Assembly (NCBI GenBank): GCA_947630075.1
Contig: CANRGF010000003.1
Location: 1 to 43,471, forward strand
Length of the DNA stretch: 43,471 nucleotides
Direction: 5' to 3'
Source of the DNA: an uncultured Clostridia bacterium
GTDB taxonomy: Bacteria; Bacillota; Clostridia; Christensenellales; UBA1242
A model generated the notes under the pieces. The model saw only the letters and a program-made list of their open reading frames with translations. It made no database searches and was not told the DNA's origin. Shown piece after piece: positions 15,802 to 23,994 of the stretch. Each line of letters starts with the position of its first letter. The first letter of the stretch is position 1. The translations under genes were made by a program, and so were the position numbers.

Positions 15802-16140
15802 TTAAACCAATTCGAACTCAATTCCCACCACGCCATACTTGTTTTGCTCACTTAAAGGATAAAAATTTTCCATATCGTGCGGGTTGGCTTTTTGGTTGGG
15901 TAAATAGCCTAATTTTGCGTTATCTAAGTTTTTATAGAGTTCGATAAAATTTTTAAACTTGTGAAGGGCTTTTATTTTAACTTTTAGTTTCAAATTTTCG
16001 TGTTCTGCGTTGGTGAAAATCAAATAATCTCCCACCTTATACGCACTGCGCTTTTCATCTAGCAAACGCATTTCAATTGTTTTGTGCCCAGATTTCACTA
16101 GAGCAAAATATTCATCGTTTAAATGTAAGTTGAAAGTCAT
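15802..16140 (-). CDS. ASCH-domain protein
   Basis: A 112-residue ASCH-fold protein; the fold is related to PUA and is thought to bind RNA or nucleotide-like ligands. It opens with LHLNDEYFALVKSGHKTIEMRLLDEKR, the typical ASCH pattern in which a Lys and Glu line the pocket ('I..G.K..E.R'), followed by YKVGDYLIFTN and a final strand GVVGIEFEL. Length is normal. Its start lies six bases after the yidC stop, so it is the last gene of the rpmH operon, an uncommon place for it. Cellular role unknown. Confidence 0.8.
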   Translation of the reverse strand: MTFNLHLNDEYFALVKSGHKTIEMRLLDEKRSAYKVGDYLIFTNAEHENLKLKVKIKALHKFKNFIELYKNLDNAKLGYLPNQKANPHDMENFYPLSEQNKYGVVGIEFELV

Positions 16141-16146
16141 TTTTCC

Positions 16147-17199
16147 CTACTTTTTATAGTTTCTTGAATATTCCACCACTTCCACATTCTTTTTCTTTAA
16201 AAGCAACTGCTCATTGCCTTCATATTTCTTATTTATCTTCCTAAATATGAGTGAAATGATTGTGGAAATGATTGCCGACATGATTGAGTTTGCAAGGATA
16301 TAAAGTGTGTAAACGCAGTTTGAATTGATTGCAAGGATAAACATCGTGATTGGAATGATGCCAAACATCACCTTGTTCATCATGCTCATTTTCTGCCCTT
16401 TTGGAGCGAGCAGTTTTGCAGACAATAGTTGGGTTAGGAATGACACAACCACAGCAAGAATTATAAGCACATATATGCCGTTTGGCTGAGCCTTTTCGCC
16501 ATCTATGGCTTTTGTGATAATTCCATATCTATCTTTAACGGCGTCCGCTTCGGCACCTTCAATTTTTTCATTTTTAATATAGTCTTCTATATCCACGAAT
16601 TGGCTGGTTTTAGTGTCGCTCTTCCAAACGTTTTTAATCCAAAGCCAACTATTCTTTTTCTTCATGTCCTCATATTTTTGCACGGCGGATTTTGTGGCCA
16701 ATTCTTTTGCTTCAACAATCTGCCCATCAGTTGGGTCTTCCCCCGCCTTCTTTATTTCGGCATTATAAGTTTGAACATACGCACTATCTAGTTCGCGATA
16801 ACTTTCATAAAGTTTTTCGTTGCCATACGCCCTAACCGAGCCGAACAGCGAAAACACGATGACAATGTTTAGCACCATAGACAATAGCATTATTAAGCAG
16901 CTGCCGCCCATGCCAGTGTTGTATTTCTTATAAACCTTATTTGTTTCCTGATTTAGTTTCTCTTTATTGTTGCCATATTTCTTTTGCAAGGCGTCAAGTT
17001 CGGGTTGCATAGCGGCAGAAACGCGCGCCTGCTTTTGCCCCGCCACCCTTTGCAAAACATCTAATGGACTGAGCACAATCTTCAACACTATAGTAAAAAC
17101 CACGATTGCCCAGCCGTAGCTCACAATCCATTTTGCAAATTGATTGATTAAAATTGTCCATAAATTATTGCCCGCAAGCAATGTTGATAAATTTAACAT
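16147..17199 (-). CDS. yidC: Membrane protein insertase YidC/OxaI
   Basis: Inserts membrane proteins alone or with Sec. The 350-residue protein has the YidC core: first segment GWAIVVFTIVLKIVLSPLDV (about 28-50), the RVAGQKQ and PELDALQKKYGNNKEKLNQE cytoplasmic loop, GSCLIMLLSMVLNIVIVFSLFG, and the later pair (VLIILAVVVSFLTQLL and VMFGIIPITMFILAI). Between segments 2 and 3 there is a charged insertion of about 110 residues, larger than in typical Gram-positive YidC. There is no lipobox. AGGA precedes the ATG. Operon rpmH-rnpA-yidD-yidC-ASCH. Confidence 0.93.
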   Translation of the reverse strand: MLNLSTLLAGNNLWTILINQFAKWIVSYGWAIVVFTIVLKIVLSPLDVLQRVAGQKQARVSAAMQPELDALQKKYGNNKEKLNQETNKVYKKYNTGMGGSCLIMLLSMVLNIVIVFSLFGSVRAYGNEKLYESYRELDSAYVQTYNAEIKKAGEDPTDGQIVEAKELATKSAVQKYEDMKKKNSWLWIKNVWKSDTKTSQFVDIEDYIKNEKIEGAEADAVKDRYGIITKAIDGEKAQPNGIYVLIILAVVVSFLTQLLSAKLLAPKGQKMSMMNKVMFGIIPITMFILAINSNCVYTLYILANSIMSAIISTIISLIFRKINKKYEGNEQLLLKKKNVEVVEYSRNYKK

Positions 17200-17223
17200 A
17201 ATAATTCCTATTTAAAAGCAAAG

Positions 17224-17499
17224 TTAACATTTATATTTATAATTGCCATGCAAATTGAGTTTTGGAAAGTCCACTCCCGCAGCATGATGCGCTCTGCACC
17301 TTAAAAGCCTTTTAGTGGCATAAATTATGCCCAAAATTGCACCAAACTCCCAAATGCACCAAAGTGCGTAGGTTGAGCAAGTGGGCAAATATTTGCACCC
17401 ATTACCTATGATTTTGCTAAGAGTTAGTTTGTATGCCCAAATGAGCAAAACGCACAGAAGTGTGAGCGGAAAAGTGAGGATATAAAAAACTCTAAACAT
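17224..17499 (-). CDS. yidD: Membrane protein insertion efficiency factor YidD
   Basis: Small membrane-associated protein of 91 residues that helps membrane protein insertion. The diagnostic motif GNGCKYLPTCSTYALWCI and RCRAHHAAGVDFP near the C-terminus are both present, with a hydrophobic N-terminal segment. It starts inside the rnpA 3' end (8-base overlap) with AAGAAGAG upstream, so the two are translationally coupled. Confidence 0.93.
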   Translation of the reverse strand: MFRVFYILTFPLTLLCVLLIWAYKLTLSKIIGNGCKYLPTCSTYALWCIWEFGAILGIIYATKRLLRCRAHHAAGVDFPKLNLHGNYKYKC

Positions 17500-17923
17500 T
17501 TTTGCTCTTCTTTTGGCTAGCAGATTTTGCCGATTTTTTTGGCTCAGTGGCGAGTTTTTTGGTTTCTGCTCTGTTTTCTTTTGCCTCGCCCTTCATTAGC
17601 CCGTTTTTCTTCAACATGGCAAGCAACTCTTCTTCAACCTCTGTGGACTTTTTCTCCACGATTGGAGGCTTCGCCGTGATAATATAGTTTTTAATGGCAA
17701 ACTTTTCAATGTTTAGCCTGCACGCTTCGCTTATAATTCGCTTAACGCGGCTTCTAATCACGCTATTGCCAACCTGCTTTGAAACGCTAATGCCAATTTG
17801 AGCATAAGGCTTGAAAGCGCGAACGTAATGAATTGAAAAGTCGGCGCAATGTGCAATCTGCCCCTTCTTATAAATATAATTAAATTCCTTCCGCTTTTTT
17901 AAGCGGTTGACTTTGCTTAACAT
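17492..17923 (-). CDS. rnpA: Ribonuclease P protein component
   Basis: Protein subunit of RNase P, which matures the 5' ends of tRNAs. The 143-residue protein starts with VNRLKKRKEFNYIYKKG and carries the family signature GNSVIRSRVKRIISEACR at about residue 50-67. It has a long Lys/Ala/Glu-rich C-terminal extension (about 40 residues), probably disordered. ATG follows TAGGAG that overlaps the rpmH stop codon. Confidence 0.94.
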   Translation of the reverse strand: MLSKVNRLKKRKEFNYIYKKGQIAHCADFSIHYVRAFKPYAQIGISVSKQVGNSVIRSRVKRIISEACRLNIEKFAIKNYIITAKPPIVEKKSTEVEEELLAMLKKNGLMKGEAKENRAETKKLATEPKKSAKSASQKKSKNV

Positions 17924-17931
17924 TCCCGCTC

Positions 17932-18066
17932 CTAAACGGTTAATTCTTTTCTGCCCTTATTTCTGCGCCTTTTTAACACATTTCTGCCAGACAAAGTTCT
18001 CATTCTGGCCCTAAACCCGTGCACTTTGTTGCGCTGTTTCTTTTTTGGCTGATAAGTCTGTTTCAT
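17932..18066 (-). CDS. rpmH: 50S ribosomal protein L34
   Basis: The 44-residue L34 was found by translating the minus strand; it opens [20 protein letters not shown] and continues with [20 protein letters not shown], the classic L34 sequence. AGGAG precedes the ATG. It is the first gene of the rpmH-rnpA-yidD-yidC-ASCH operon. In most Firmicutes dnaA lies next to rpmH; here it is 4.5 kb away. Confidence 0.96.
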   Translation of the reverse strand: MKQTYQPKKKQRNKVHGFRARMRTLSGRNVLKRRRNKGRKELTV

Positions 18067-18093
18067 TTAGTTCTCCTTTTAATAGACTAGGTT

Positions 18094-18122
18094 ATAATAA
18101 CAAAAAAAACAGTTAATGTCAA
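18094..18122 (-). promoter_or_regulatory. Promoter of the rpmH operon
   Basis: Minus-strand TTGACA (18117-18122), 17-base spacer, TATTAT (18094-18099). Confidence 0.65.
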
Positions 18123-18175
18123 TAAGAAAACGGCAAAAACTCCAATAAAAAGCACCTCATTTAAGCCAATATTAA

Positions 18176-18282
18176 TAAAAAAGCCCGCTCTTGCGGGCTC
18201 GATTGGCAGGCCTTGACCAAGTTCAAAATTACTCGTGCGTCCGGGAGTAGTCGCTAGTCCACAACACTTTCCTCTCTTGAAC
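18176..18282 (-). ncRNA. Candidate small RNA of about 107 nt, family unknown
   Basis: An independent transcription unit with no open frame: minus-strand promoter TTGACA-18-TATAAT (18289-18318) and a strong GC-rich terminator AGCCCGC-TCTT-GCGGGCT (18182-18199 on the plus strand) followed by T residues. The transcript can fold: GTTCAA near its 5' end pairs with TTGAAC about 55 bases later, enclosing a TACTC/GAGTA hairpin; a TTGG/CCAA hairpin follows. I checked by eye for SRP, 6S, tmRNA and common riboswitch cores and found no match. It sits between rpmH and an XRE gene. Confidence 0.6.
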
Positions 18283-18288
18283 GATATA

Positions 18289-18318
18289 ATTATAACTGAC
18301 ACTTTGGGGTCATGTCAA
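18289..18318 (-). promoter_or_regulatory. Promoter of the candidate small RNA
   Basis: Minus-strand TTGACA (18313-18318), 18-base spacer, TATAAT (18289-18294). Confidence 0.6.
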
Positions 18319-18352
18319 GTATTTTTATTCGATTTTTGAAATAATATTGAAT

Positions 18353-18580
18353 ATGGAAAATAAAGAGCAAGTGTTAAAAATATTTGCCAAAAAACTTAAA
18401 GAACTCTTGAAGGAAAACAATCTAAACAACTCCACCTTCGCTGCAAAATGCGGAATTCCTCGCACCACAATTAATAGTTGGACAGAGTGCAAGAAAATTC
18501 CAAAGGCGGACGCATTGCTAGTGGTGGCAGAGTTTTTTAATGTGTCGGTGGATTTCTTGCTTGGGAGAGAAGATTTTTAA
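18353..18580 (+). CDS. XRE-family transcriptional regulator
   Basis: A 75-residue Cro/CI-type DNA-binding protein, essentially one helix-turn-helix domain: LKELLKENNLNNSTFAAKCG, then IPRTTINSWTECKKIPKADA with the recognition helix, and LLVVAEFFNVSVDFLLGRED, the standard ending. The ATG at 18353 is preferred over TTG 18347; a weak extended -10 (TG-A-AATAAT) ends seven bases upstream and there is no SD, so it too may be leaderless. Target unknown; it is divergent from the small RNA. Confidence 0.88.
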   Translation: MENKEQVLKIFAKKLKELLKENNLNNSTFAAKCGIPRTTINSWTECKKIPKADALLVVAEFFNVSVDFLLGREDF

Positions 18581-18606
18581 AAAGGCCGCATTGAGCGGCT
18601 TTTTAT
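18581..18606. terminator. Bidirectional terminator between XRE and HD genes
   Basis: GCCGC / GCGGC hairpin with an ATTGA loop, A-rich left and T-rich right; serves both convergent genes. Confidence 0.8.
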
Positions 18607-19319
18607 AATTTATCTTGTGTGTCCTTAAAATTGAAACTTTCGTGCCAACTATGAAAATTTGGGTGAATATAGGTTGTGTTTTTAAACACCAAGTCGTTAT
18701 ATTTTGTGCCCACAAAAATTTTATAAGGAATATATTTATCTAAAGCTTCCCATATTTCGTCAACGAGTGAAGCTTGCAACACACTGAAATATTGCGACCT
18801 TTCATCTTCCACATATTTCAAAATATATTCAGTGCCTCGCCTTAACTTAAATTTTTCGTCTAGCGAAAGGCAGGTGCTATCGCAAATATTGCCCAATCTA
18901 TCTGCCAATTTCAAAACGAGTGCATAGTCGGACATGGCAACCATCTTCTCAGCAAGATAATTGTCTTTGCCTTTTTCATTTTTTTCGTAGTTTACAGTTG
19001 TTACATCTTGCACCAGCCCGGCAACCACTTCACCAAACTTTTTTTCCAAAATTTTTGGGCAAGTATAAGTGTCTTCGAGAGTGTCATGCAAATAGGCAGC
19101 GGCAACAAGCATTGGAAGAACTTCCACATCTTCTTTCCTTCCATATTTCATCACCATTTTTTTCAAGATTTCCGCCACCATCTTAGGATGCTCAATATAA
19201 GGAGTTTTGCCATCCTTTCTAAACTGATGGCGGTGTTTCTTTTTTGCAAACTTTAACGCTTCGTTTTCGTCTAAAACTTTTTCTTTTCTTTTGAATAGAC
19301 GGTCTAAAATTAAACCCAC
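18603..19319 (-). CDS. HD-domain phosphohydrolase (SpoT/MESH1-like)
   Basis: Predicted metal-dependent hydrolase of 238 residues, similar to the hydrolase half of RelA/SpoT and to MESH1, which cleave (p)ppGpp or NADPH. Motifs: YIEHPKMVAEIL (first His, about residue 42), AAYLHDTLEDT (HD pair, about 75) and LKLADRLGNICD (last Asp, about 135). No synthetase or regulatory domains follow, and the C-terminal 60 residues are unassigned. It starts with GTG, with AGGTGG at good spacing. Promoter TTGACA-16-TATAAT with extended TG lies upstream (about 19367-19394, minus). Confidence 0.85.
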   Translation of the reverse strand: MGLILDRLFKRKEKVLDENEALKFAKKKHRHQFRKDGKTPYIEHPKMVAEILKKMVMKYGRKEDVEVLPMLVAAAYLHDTLEDTYTCPKILEKKFGEVVAGLVQDVTTVNYEKNEKGKDNYLAEKMVAMSDYALVLKLADRLGNICDSTCLSLDEKFKLRRGTEYILKYVEDERSQYFSVLQASLVDEIWEALDKYIPYKIFVGTKYNDLVFKNTTYIHPNFHSWHESFNFKDTQDKL

Positions 19320-19452
19320 CTTTCACCACCTTTTGCAAAAGACTTCAAATTTAATCTTGCCTATTCGTAATATTATATCATAAAAAGCAAGTTTGTCAAC
19401 AAACAAACCTTGAATTTTGTGGGTTTTGTGTGCGTTTTATTTGCGTGAAAAA

Positions 19453-19650
19453 TTGCTAGCCTTTTAAACCTCTGCTTTGCCTATCCATATCTTCCTCGTC
19501 GAAAAATTCGCTTTTGCTCGTTTGCTAAAGCAAACTTCGGCTTTTGCTCTTTTTCTCCTCTTCTCTGCAAAACTTTATTTTGCAGAGATTTTGTGCGTTG
19601 TGGAAGATTGCTAGCCTTTCAAACCTCTGCTTTGCCTATCCATATCTTCC
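19453..19650. repeat. Partial tandem duplication of a gene 3' end, with hairpins
   Basis: A 43-base segment at 19608-19650 (the 3' end of the small DAK-type gene, encoding EDMDRQSRGLKG and stop) recurs at 19453-19495 with one mismatch. The 112 bases between hold the hairpins CTCTGCAAAA/TTTTGCAGAG and GTTTGC/GCAAAC and two copies of GCTTTTGCTC. The upstream part of the gene is not repeated, so the outer copy is a remnant. Confidence 0.75.
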
Positions 19651-19877
19651 ACAACGATGTCGCAAATTTCGCCAACTGTGGAGCAATATTTAAGCACGTC
19701 CCAAGGTTCATTTGTGTGGAAATGGATTTTTATTGTTTCGCTCGTGGCTCCCAATCCATCACCAACCACAATTAAGCAATCACCTTTAAAGTTTTTCAAA
19801 AAATAATTGCGAATATCATCTTCACTTAAATTTTTGCCTTCAATTAAAAGTTGAGTGTCATATCTAAATTCAATCAT
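19611..19877 (-). CDS. Small DAK/FakA C-terminal-like protein
   Basis: An 88-residue protein that matches the C-terminal domain of YloV/FakA-type DAK2 kinases: YDTQLLIEGKNLSEDDIRNY, then GDCLIVVGDGL, KIHFHTNEPWDVLKY and GEICDIVVEDMDRQ. In full-length enzymes this part follows the DhaL-like kinase domain; here it stands alone with its own start, so it is either a genuine short paralogue or a remnant. The ATG at 19877 follows a weak GGAGACA-like SD. Just downstream lies a duplicated copy of its last 13 codons. Confidence 0.75.
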   Translation of the reverse strand: MIEFRYDTQLLIEGKNLSEDDIRNYFLKNFKGDCLIVVGDGLGATSETIKIHFHTNEPWDVLKYCSTVGEICDIVVEDMDRQSRGLKG

Positions 19878-19986
19878 AGTGTCTCCTATGTTTTTTTATT
19901 ATAAAATAAATTTTTGAAAAAGTAAAACAAATTTTATCTCTCAATTTTGCTCTAATTTAAAATTTATTGAAATAAAACAAATAGGT

Positions 19987-20015
19987 TTGACAAAATTAAT
20001 TTTAGAAAATATAAT
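19987..20015 (+). promoter_or_regulatory. Consensus promoter giving a predicted leaderless mRNA (recF)
   Basis: TTGACA (19987-19992), 17-base spacer, TATAAT (20010-20015), seven bases to ATG 20023. It occupies the 12 codons upstream of the true start. Confidence 0.75.
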
Positions 20016-20022
20016 TATAAAA

Positions 20023-21096
20023 ATGGAAATAAAAGAGGTTAAACTTAATAATTTTAGAAATTATAGTCAAGCAAAAATAGATTTTAAGAATGGTTTAAAT
20101 TTCATTGTTGGCAAAAACGCACAAGGCAAAACAAATTTATTGGAAAGCATATATATTTCAAGCATTGGCAAAAGCCCAAGAATAAGGAAAGATAAATTAA
20201 TCATTAAATTTGGTGAAGAGCGAGCAAAAATTGACATTGATTTTTCCACTCTTGCAGGCAAAAAAAACATTCAAATTTTTTTGGACAAACAAAATAAAAA
20301 GGCAATTAAAATAAACAATCTTAATGTGCTAAAACTAACTGAATTGGTAGGGTGCTTATCTGTGGTTTATTTCAGCCCGGACGAACTAAAACTCATCAAA
20401 GAAGTGCCTGAAGATAGGCGCACCTTTTTAGATATTTCCATAAGCCAGTTTGATAAAAATTATTTATATAACCTATTAAAGTATGATAAAATTTTGCGCC
20501 AGCGAAACACGATTTTGAAGTCTAACGAAAGCATTAATAGCAAGATTGAGCAATTAAAACTTTTCACTCCACAATTAGTTGACACTGCCGAAAAAATCAT
20601 CTTAAAAAGGCTAGAATTTGTGGAAAATTTGCGCCCTATTGCAAAAGAAATTCACAAGAAAATCACGCTAGACGAAAATTTAGAAATTGAATATAGTTAT
20701 AAGCCAAATAACAAGCCTATTAAAGAGGATTTAAGCGAACAATTTGAAAAGATAATAAATAAAGAAATAGAACTTGGATACACTTGCCTTGGTCCGCACC
20801 GTGATGATTTGGAGTTTAAAATTAATGGGTTAGATTGCAAAAATTTTGCAAGCCAAGGTCAGCAGCGCACGGTGGCACTAGTGGTGAAACTCTCTCTCAT
20901 GGAAGTAATAAAAAATGAAATTAATGAATATCCAATTTTGTTGCTTGATGATGTGTTGAGCGAGCTCGATTTGGCAAGGCAAAATAGGCTTTTGGAGTTT
21001 TCCACAAAATATCAAACTCTAATTACTTGCACTAATTTGCCCGAAACAAATTTGCCTTATAATGAAATAAAAATTGAAAATGGTGCAGTTTTATAA
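20023..21096 (+). CDS. recF: DNA replication and repair protein RecF
   Basis: SMC-like ATPase that helps RecO/RecR load RecA at gapped DNA. The 357-residue protein begins with EIKEVKLNNFRNYSQAKIDF; Walker A is GKNAQGKTNLLESIY (about 36-50), the signature FASQGQQRTVALVVKLS is at about 285, and Walker B is PILLLDDVLSELD (about 312). The family starts at this Met, and the upstream open frame overlaps the promoter. In most Firmicutes recF follows dnaN; here it is upstream of galE, 3.5 kb on the other side of dnaA. Confidence 0.95.
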   Translation: MEIKEVKLNNFRNYSQAKIDFKNGLNFIVGKNAQGKTNLLESIYISSIGKSPRIRKDKLIIKFGEERAKIDIDFSTLAGKKNIQIFLDKQNKKAIKINNLNVLKLTELVGCLSVVYFSPDELKLIKEVPEDRRTFLDISISQFDKNYLYNLLKYDKILRQRNTILKSNESINSKIEQLKLFTPQLVDTAEKIILKRLEFVENLRPIAKEIHKKITLDENLEIEYSYKPNNKPIKEDLSEQFEKIINKEIELGYTCLGPHRDDLEFKINGLDCKNFASQGQQRTVALVVKLSLMEVIKNEINEYPILLLDDVLSELDLARQNRLLEFSTKYQTLITCTNLPETNLPYNEIKIENGAVL

Positions 21097-21148
21097 TTTA
21101 TCCTTGACAAATTGATTTTTTATGATAGAATTAACTTAGGAGCAAAAA

Positions 21149-21484
21149 ATGAACATAGAAGAAAATTTTAATTCAACTTCAAATGAAACTACTAAAAATA
21201 TAAATAATGAAAAATCCAAGCCAATGCTGGCAGATTTAATTTCAAAAAATGCCAAAAAAGCTTTTGGACGCAAAAGACTGAAAGAGAGTTGCCTAACCTG
21301 CCCAGATTGTGGCAACGCTTTGCCTTTCAACTCAATTTTTAGAATATATATGCACTCAAACAGCGAAGATCTTAATTGTTGGTATCAAGCAAATGAATTT
21401 GGTGAGTGTGTGGATAACAACCAAATGCGAGCAGAACGAATTGCAAAATTTAATGGAGAAAATTTTAACGAAGCAAAATTTTAA
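21149..21484 (+). CDS. Hypothetical protein with a CxxC pair
   Basis: A 111-residue protein of unknown function. The first 45 residues are Asn/Ser/Lys-rich and probably disordered; then CLTCPDCGNALPF and a later Cys pair (NCWYQANEFGEC) could form a zinc site. TAGGAG precedes the start and TTGACA-16-TAGAAT (about 21104-21131) lies upstream; a terminator follows, so it is a single-gene unit after recF. Confidence 0.75.
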   Translation: MNIEENFNSTSNETTKNINNEKSKPMLADLISKNAKKAFGRKRLKESCLTCPDCGNALPFNSIFRIYMHSNSEDLNCWYQANEFGECVDNNQMRAERIAKFNGENFNEAKF

Positions 21485-21485
21485 T

Positions 21486-21513
21486 AAAAAGTGGTAAATT
21501 GCCACTTTTTTTT
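21486..21513 (+). terminator. Terminator after the CxxC protein gene
   Basis: AAAAAGTGG / CCACTTTTT hairpin with a seven-base loop and more T. Confidence 0.8.
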
Positions 21514-21590
21514 ATAAACATTAAAAAATATTTTGAAAATTTAGTTTTATTTGTTATAATCTAATAGAATTCATTAATAGGAGGTTTTTA

Positions 21591-22610
21591 ATGATTTTAT
21601 TAACAGGTGGGCTTGGATATATTGGCTCACACACAGCAGTGGAACTGCTAAACGCAGGCGAAGATGTTGTTTGCTTAGACAACCTTTCAAATAGCGACAT
21701 TTCTGTGAAAGATAAAATTAAGCAAATTGTTAGCAAAACTCGTGAATTGACCGATGAAAATTTTAAAGTTTACATTGGTGATGCTCGCGACTATAAGACA
21801 TTGGACAAAATCTTTTGTGAAAACAAAATCAATTCGGTAATTCATTTTGCAGGGTTAAAGGCGGTTGGGGAATCGGTGGAACTCCCTCTTAAATATTACG
21901 ATAATAACCTTATTTCCACAATTAATCTGCTTGAAGTGATGAAAAATCACGGTGTTAAAAATTTCGTGTTTAGCTCATCAGCAACAGTTTATGGTGTGGC
22001 AAAGTCTATGCCAATCTATGAAAAATTTGAAACAGGTGCAGTTACCAACCCTTATGGGCGCACAAAATATTTCATTGAAGAAATATTAAAAGATGTTTAT
22101 GCTAGCGATAAATCTTTCAACATTATCATTTTAAGATATTTCAACCCAATTGGAGCGCATGATAGTGGTCTAATCGGTGAAAATCCTAATGGAATTCCAA
22201 ACAATCTTATGCCATACATTTCCCGTGTGGCAACAGGCAAACTTGAATATTTAAGTGTGTTTGGTGATGACTACAACACTCATGACGGCACAGGCGTGAG
22301 GGATTATATCCATGTGGTTGATTTGGCGCTTGGTCATGTGAAGGCTGTAAAAAAATTAAAGTCTAAATGTGGGCTAAAAATATACAATCTTGGCACGGGC
22401 GTTGGCTATTCAGTGCTAGATATTGTGAATGCCTACAACAAAGTGTGCGGTGGCAAGGTTAAATATAAGATTGTTGGGCGCAGGCCGGGCGATATAGATA
22501 TCTGCTATGCAAATGCAGATAAAGCAAAAAAAGAGCTTGGTTGGGTGGCAGAAAGAAATCTTGAAAATATGTGCAAAACGAGTTATAACTTTGAAAAGAA
22601 AAATAAATAG
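21591..22610 (+). CDS. galE: UDP-glucose 4-epimerase
   Basis: Interconverts UDP-glucose and UDP-galactose for galactose use and surface polysaccharides. The 339-residue short-chain dehydrogenase-type protein has the NAD-binding TGGLGYIGSHTAVEL at the N-terminus, FSSSATVYG, the catalytic NPYGRTKYFIE (Tyr-x3-Lys) at about residue 150, and the GalE-specific RYFNPIGAHDSGLIGE. Length is normal. AGGAGG precedes the ATG. It is convergent with dnaA and shares its terminator. Confidence 0.95.
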   Translation: MILLTGGLGYIGSHTAVELLNAGEDVVCLDNLSNSDISVKDKIKQIVSKTRELTDENFKVYIGDARDYKTLDKIFCENKINSVIHFAGLKAVGESVELPLKYYDNNLISTINLLEVMKNHGVKNFVFSSSATVYGVAKSMPIYEKFETGAVTNPYGRTKYFIEEILKDVYASDKSFNIIILRYFNPIGAHDSGLIGENPNGIPNNLMPYISRVATGKLEYLSVFGDDYNTHDGTGVRDYIHVVDLALGHVKAVKKLKSKCGLKIYNLGTGVGYSVLDIVNAYNKVCGGKVKYKIVGRRPGDIDICYANADKAKKELGWVAERNLENMCKTSYNFEKKNK

Positions 22611-22632
22611 TGGCACTTGCCACTATTTTTTA
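22606..22632. terminator. Bidirectional terminator between galE and dnaA
   Basis: AATAGTGGC / GCCACTATT 9-bp stem with an ACTT loop, T-rich on the right. Confidence 0.85.
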
Positions 22633-23973
22633 TGATTTCATCAATCTTGATTTTATGTCGTTCACCAAAACTTTTGTGTGTGGGTTGGTTTTTATTTGAT
22701 TTGAAATTTTATCACGCGCGTGCATCACTGTGGTGTGGTCTCTTCCAAATATTGACCCTATTGCAGTGAGAGGAATATTAAGCAAATCATTGATTAAATA
22801 TATGCACATCTGCCTTGGCTCAACAATTTCTTTATTTCGCTTATTTCCAACCAAATCTTCTCTCGAAACTTTAAAGAACTCACATATTGTGGAAATAATT
22901 TTATCTGCATCAAGCTCGTTATGTTTCACTTCACCATAATCTTTTAGTGCTTCTTTCGCATCTTCTATTGACGAAGTGTTTTTTCCAAGCAGACTTGCAT
23001 AAAACACAACCTTAGACAAAAGCCCTTCCATTTCTCTTATGTTTGTGCTTGTCTTTTGAGCGATGAAATCTACCACATCGTTGTCTATCAAAAACCCTTC
23101 TTGTGCACATTTTTTCTTTATAATTGCCACTTTTGTTTCATAGTCTGGCTCTTGAATATCTTGGATAAGTCCGCTAGAGAAACGGCTTCTAAGCCTTTCT
23201 TCAAGTGCACTCATTTCTTTTGGCGGACGGTCGGACGCTATGATTATTTGTTTGTTGTTTTGATATAGTTCGTTATATGTGTTGAAAAACTCTTCTTGAA
23301 TTCCCGTTTTGTTTGAAATGAATTGAATATCATCCACCATCAACACGTCAACGTTTCTATACTTTTCTCTAAAATCGTTTGTGCTATTGCTCTTCACATT
23401 TTTTAGGCTTTCAACATAGTCGTTAGTGAACTTTTCACAAGTTACATAAAGCACATTCAAATTTGGTTGATGTTCGTTTAAATAGTTGCCAACTGCATGA
23501 AGTAAGTGCGTTTTGCCAAGACCAACTCCACCATATATAAATAGCGGATTAAATTTTTCGCTTGGTTTTTCTGCCACGCTCTGCATGGCCGCACACACCA
23601 CTTGATTTGACTTGCCCACAACAAAATTTTCAAATGTATATTTTTTATTAAACTTGCTCTTTAAATTTGAATTATCCTTAGTTTTTTCAATCTCTTCGTC
23701 TTGCTTTCTTAGGCTATCTTCATATTCTTGCTTGTCAGTTATTCTCACAAAGGTGTATGGAGTGAATTCTGTGCGTACGGCCTTGGTTAATTTTTCAAAA
23801 ATTGCAGGTTGGTTAACCTGATTTTTTGCAGTAACGCTAGGCGCAATTAAAACCAATTCATCATTCACATATTGCACAGGTTGAAGATTGCTTATCCACA
23901 AATCAAAATTGACGGCAGTAACTTCATTTTCCACCCTATTCAACACTTTTTTCCACTGACTATCTAGCAACAT
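22630..23973 (-). CDS. dnaA: Chromosomal replication initiator DnaA
   Basis: DnaA binds oriC and melts it to start replication. Domains in the 447 residues: N-terminal domain I (1-80, WISNLQPVQYVNDELVL), a charged linker (about 85-110), the AAA+ core with Walker A GGVGLGKTHLLHAVG, Walker B VLMVDDIQFI and the arginine-finger region EERLRSRFSSGL, and the C-terminal DNA-binding domain ending GSIFGRDHTTVMHARDKI. AGGAGAGAG precedes the ATG. The gene points away from dnaN across oriC, unlike the usual dnaA-dnaN operon. Confidence 0.97.
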   Translation of the reverse strand: MLLDSQWKKVLNRVENEVTAVNFDLWISNLQPVQYVNDELVLIAPSVTAKNQVNQPAIFEKLTKAVRTEFTPYTFVRITDKQEYEDSLRKQDEEIEKTKDNSNLKSKFNKKYTFENFVVGKSNQVVCAAMQSVAEKPSEKFNPLFIYGGVGLGKTHLLHAVGNYLNEHQPNLNVLYVTCEKFTNDYVESLKNVKSNSTNDFREKYRNVDVLMVDDIQFISNKTGIQEEFFNTYNELYQNNKQIIIASDRPPKEMSALEERLRSRFSSGLIQDIQEPDYETKVAIIKKKCAQEGFLIDNDVVDFIAQKTSTNIREMEGLLSKVVFYASLLGKNTSSIEDAKEALKDYGEVKHNELDADKIISTICEFFKVSREDLVGNKRNKEIVEPRQMCIYLINDLLNIPLTAIGSIFGRDHTTVMHARDKISNQIKTNPHTKVLVNDIKSRLMKS

Positions 23974-23994
23974 ACTCTCTCCTAACTTTGACTA

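Noticed and set aside
18176-18282. SRP RNA, 6S RNA or RNase P RNA
   Set aside because: The transcript has GAGGAAAG near its 5' end, reminiscent of RNase P, but it is too short and lacks the other conserved regions; no GGAAGGCAGC-type SRP loop is present.
18087-18302. Open frame of 71 codons on the minus strand between rpmH and XRE
   Set aside because: No start context and no protein-like composition; it spans the small RNA's terminator and promoter.
19987-20022. 12-codon upstream extension of recF
   Set aside because: The same promoter logic applies, and RecF proteins start at the EIKEVKLNNFRNY-type sequence.
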